NCBI GenBank assembly: GCA_011042035.1
Contig: DQZA01000311.1
Coordinates: 1 to 5,587, forward strand
From: Desulfobacteraceae bacterium
GTDB taxonomy: Bacteria; Desulfobacterota; DSM-4660; Desulfatiglandales; Desulfatiglandaceae
Reading direction: 5' to 3'
DNA: 5,587 bases
Part shown: one piece after another, positions 4,363 to 5,587 of the stretch
Layout of the letters: each line of letters begins with the position of its first letter
Position numbering within the stretch: position 1 is the first letter of the stretch
Position numbers and translations under genes: made by a program
The notes under the pieces: model-generated
The model's database searches: none
Told to the model about the DNA's origin: nothing
Seen by the model: the letters and a program-made list of their open reading frames with translations, nothing else

Positions 4363-5587
4363 TTGAACAGAGCAAGGAATGTGCAATGGACAGTACTTCT
4401 GGTGCTTTGCTGGTTTTTTCTTTGGTACTCCAGTTACCTGTTGAGACCTCTATGGCCTATAGACGAGACTCGGTATGTCTCTGTTGCCTGGGAGATGTGG
4501 CACAGTGATAATTTTCTTGTTCCCCATCTGAATGGTGCCCCTTACCCACATAAACCACCTTTGCTCTTCTGGCTGATTCACCTGGGATGGGCGTTGTTCG
4601 GAGTAAATGAATGGTGGCCGCGGCTTGTTCCTTCTTTATTTGGCCTCATGTCTGTTTTCCTTCTCGGACAGGTATGCAAGATTCTTTGGCCAGAGAAGAC
4701 AAAGATGTCCTTATTGTCTTCACTGGTGCTCATGGGATCAGTGTTATGGGCCGCCTTTTGCACTGTAGTGATGTTTGATCTTCTTTTGTCGTTCTTCGTG
4801 CTCCTGGCAATTGTCGGCGGTATTTACATCATCGTCGGCAAGAAGGGGAGGGGGGTGGTTTTAATGGGGATAGGCCTAGGATTAGGGATCCTTTCAAAGG
4901 GCCCGGTAGTTTTCGTTCACACCCTTCCCGTGCTTCTGATTTTTCCATATTGGGCGCGTGAGATACGGGAAACCAGCAGCAGAAGTGTGTTTGCGTGCTT
5001 CACTGCAGGAGTTATTATAGGGATTGGCATTGCGCTGCTATGGGTGATTCCAGCCGTGAGGGCGGGTGGAGAAGAGTATAAAAATGCCATATTGTGGGGC
5101 CAGACAGCCCATAGGGTGACATCTTCATTTGCCCATAGCCGGCCGCTTTGGTGGTATCTTCCTTGGCTGCCTGTACTATTTTGCCCATGGATTCTTTTTG
5201 TATCCACATGGAAGGGGTGGTTACAAGCGCAAAGAACGACTGTAGGCTTACGCTTTTGCCTAACATGGATAGTTTCGACTCTTATCATTTTTTCGTTCCT
5301 AAGTGGCAAACAGGTTTACTATTTGCTACCCATGTTACCTGGTATTGCGCTGCTTCTGGCCTCGGGTCTTTCTGTGGAACCTGAAACTAGGCGATCGGAG
5401 ATCCTACCTTTTTCCATCTTTATAGGGCTTTTGGGAATGGCTTTGATCGTCGCTCCTTTGCTGGCAAGAAAGATCTGGCTTGAAGATAGGGGTAGTTGGG
5501 CCCTGTTTGGGGGATTGATGTTGCTAGGGACTGCCGGAATTGCTTTGATGCTCAAACCAGGGCAGGTTTTTAGCGCGGTTGCTAGAG
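4363..5587 (+). CDS. GT39/ArnT-like integral membrane glycosyltransferase (partial, C-terminus beyond window)
   Basis: An open frame of 408 codons runs off the right edge without a stop. Enzymes of this PMT/ArnT superfamily use a polyprenyl-phosphate sugar in the periplasm to glycosylate lipid A, other glycans or proteins. Diagnostic parts: a basic N-terminus and first membrane helix (about 7-27), the first periplasmic loop WPIDETRY (31-38) with the acidic pair D34-E35, PYPHKPPLLFW (60-70; EKPP in ArnT), MFD (137-139) with D139 at the second conserved acidic site, ILSKGPV (176-182), and SGKQVYYLLPMLPG (314-327), matching the S-K-x-x-Y-L-L-P motif. Many hydrophobic helices fill the rest. ArnT is about 550 residues, so roughly a quarter is missing. 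The start is TTG at 4363, 9 bases after the LAB_N stop; the frame cannot extend further because TAA lies at 4357-4359. As third gene of the operon, it is the probable final transferase. Substrate and acceptor are unknown; 4-amino-arabinose transfer is possible but unproven. Confidence 0.9.
   Translation, partial: MNRARNVQWTVLLVLCWFFLWYSSYLLRPLWPIDETRYVSVAWEMWHSDNFLVPHLNGAPYPHKPPLLFWLIHLGWALFGVNEWWPRLVPSLFGLMSVFLLGQVCKILWPEKTKMSLLSSLVLMGSVLWAAFCTVVMFDLLLSFFVLLAIVGGIYIIVGKKGRGVVLMGIGLGLGILSKGPVVFVHTLPVLLIFPYWAREIRETSSRSVFACFTAGVIIGIGIALLWVIPAVRAGGEEYKNAILWGQTAHRVTSSFAHSRPLWWYLPWLPVLFCPWILFVSTWKGWLQAQRTTVGLRFCLTWIVSTLIIFSFLSGKQVYYLLPMLPGIALLLASGLSVEPETRRSEILPFSIFIGLLGMALIVAPLLARKIWLEDRGSWALFGGLMLLGTAGIALMLKPGQVFSAVAR

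Noticed and set aside
4917..5309. Minus-strand open frames (about 130 and 83 codons) and a plus-strand frame at 5148-5384
   Set aside because: All overlap the GT39 frame, which stays open for 408 codons and carries the family motifs in order.

Overview
The window looks like chromosomal DNA of a Gram-negative bacterium. It carries an LPS-export permease (LptG/LptF family) and an ArnT-like lipid-sugar transferase system, both of which imply an outer membrane. The gene mix (class II aldolase, FAH-family hydrolase, stand-alone LpxB N-terminal-like protein) and intermediate GC content would suit a deltaproteobacterium (Desulfobacterota-like), but this taxonomic guess is inference only. No rRNA, tRNA, CRISPR, insertion sequence or phage gene is visible.

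Left part (1-1930). A class II aldolase/adducin-family gene runs leftwards off the window edge. Across a 218-bp intergenic region with candidate promoters facing both ways, a rightward pair begins: an unrecognised 112-residue protein, then a complete fumarylacetoacetate hydrolase (FAH)-family enzyme 38 bp downstream. The aldolase and FAH enzyme together suggest small-molecule carbon catabolism (hydroxy-acid, keto-acid or aromatic breakdown products), but the substrates cannot be read from the sequence.

Middle (1931-3313). The FAH gene converges on a complete lptG-like gene on the minus strand, with 49 bp between them and no obvious terminator. The lptG gene has no lptF immediately upstream and seems to have its own promoter. 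A 257-bp intergenic region separates it from the divergent operon on the right.

Right part (3314-5587). A tightly packed rightward operon encodes (i) a GT2 polyprenyl-phosphate glycosyltransferase of the DPM1/GtrB/ArnC type, (ii) a 94-residue three-helix membrane protein that is a stand-alone LpxB N-terminal domain (LAB_N), and (iii) an ArnT/PMT-like GT39 integral-membrane glycosyltransferase cut by the window edge. The likely scheme is that the GT2 enzyme loads a sugar onto undecaprenyl phosphate at the inner face, the lipid-sugar is flipped, and the GT39 enzyme transfers the sugar to lipid A, an envelope glycan or a protein on the periplasmic side. The small LAB_N protein sits where an ArnE/ArnF-type flippase would be expected, which is the most interesting hypothesis here. 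Three of the seven genes appear to start with TTG behind strong Shine-Dalgarno sequences, so ATG-biased gene calling would miss or shorten them.
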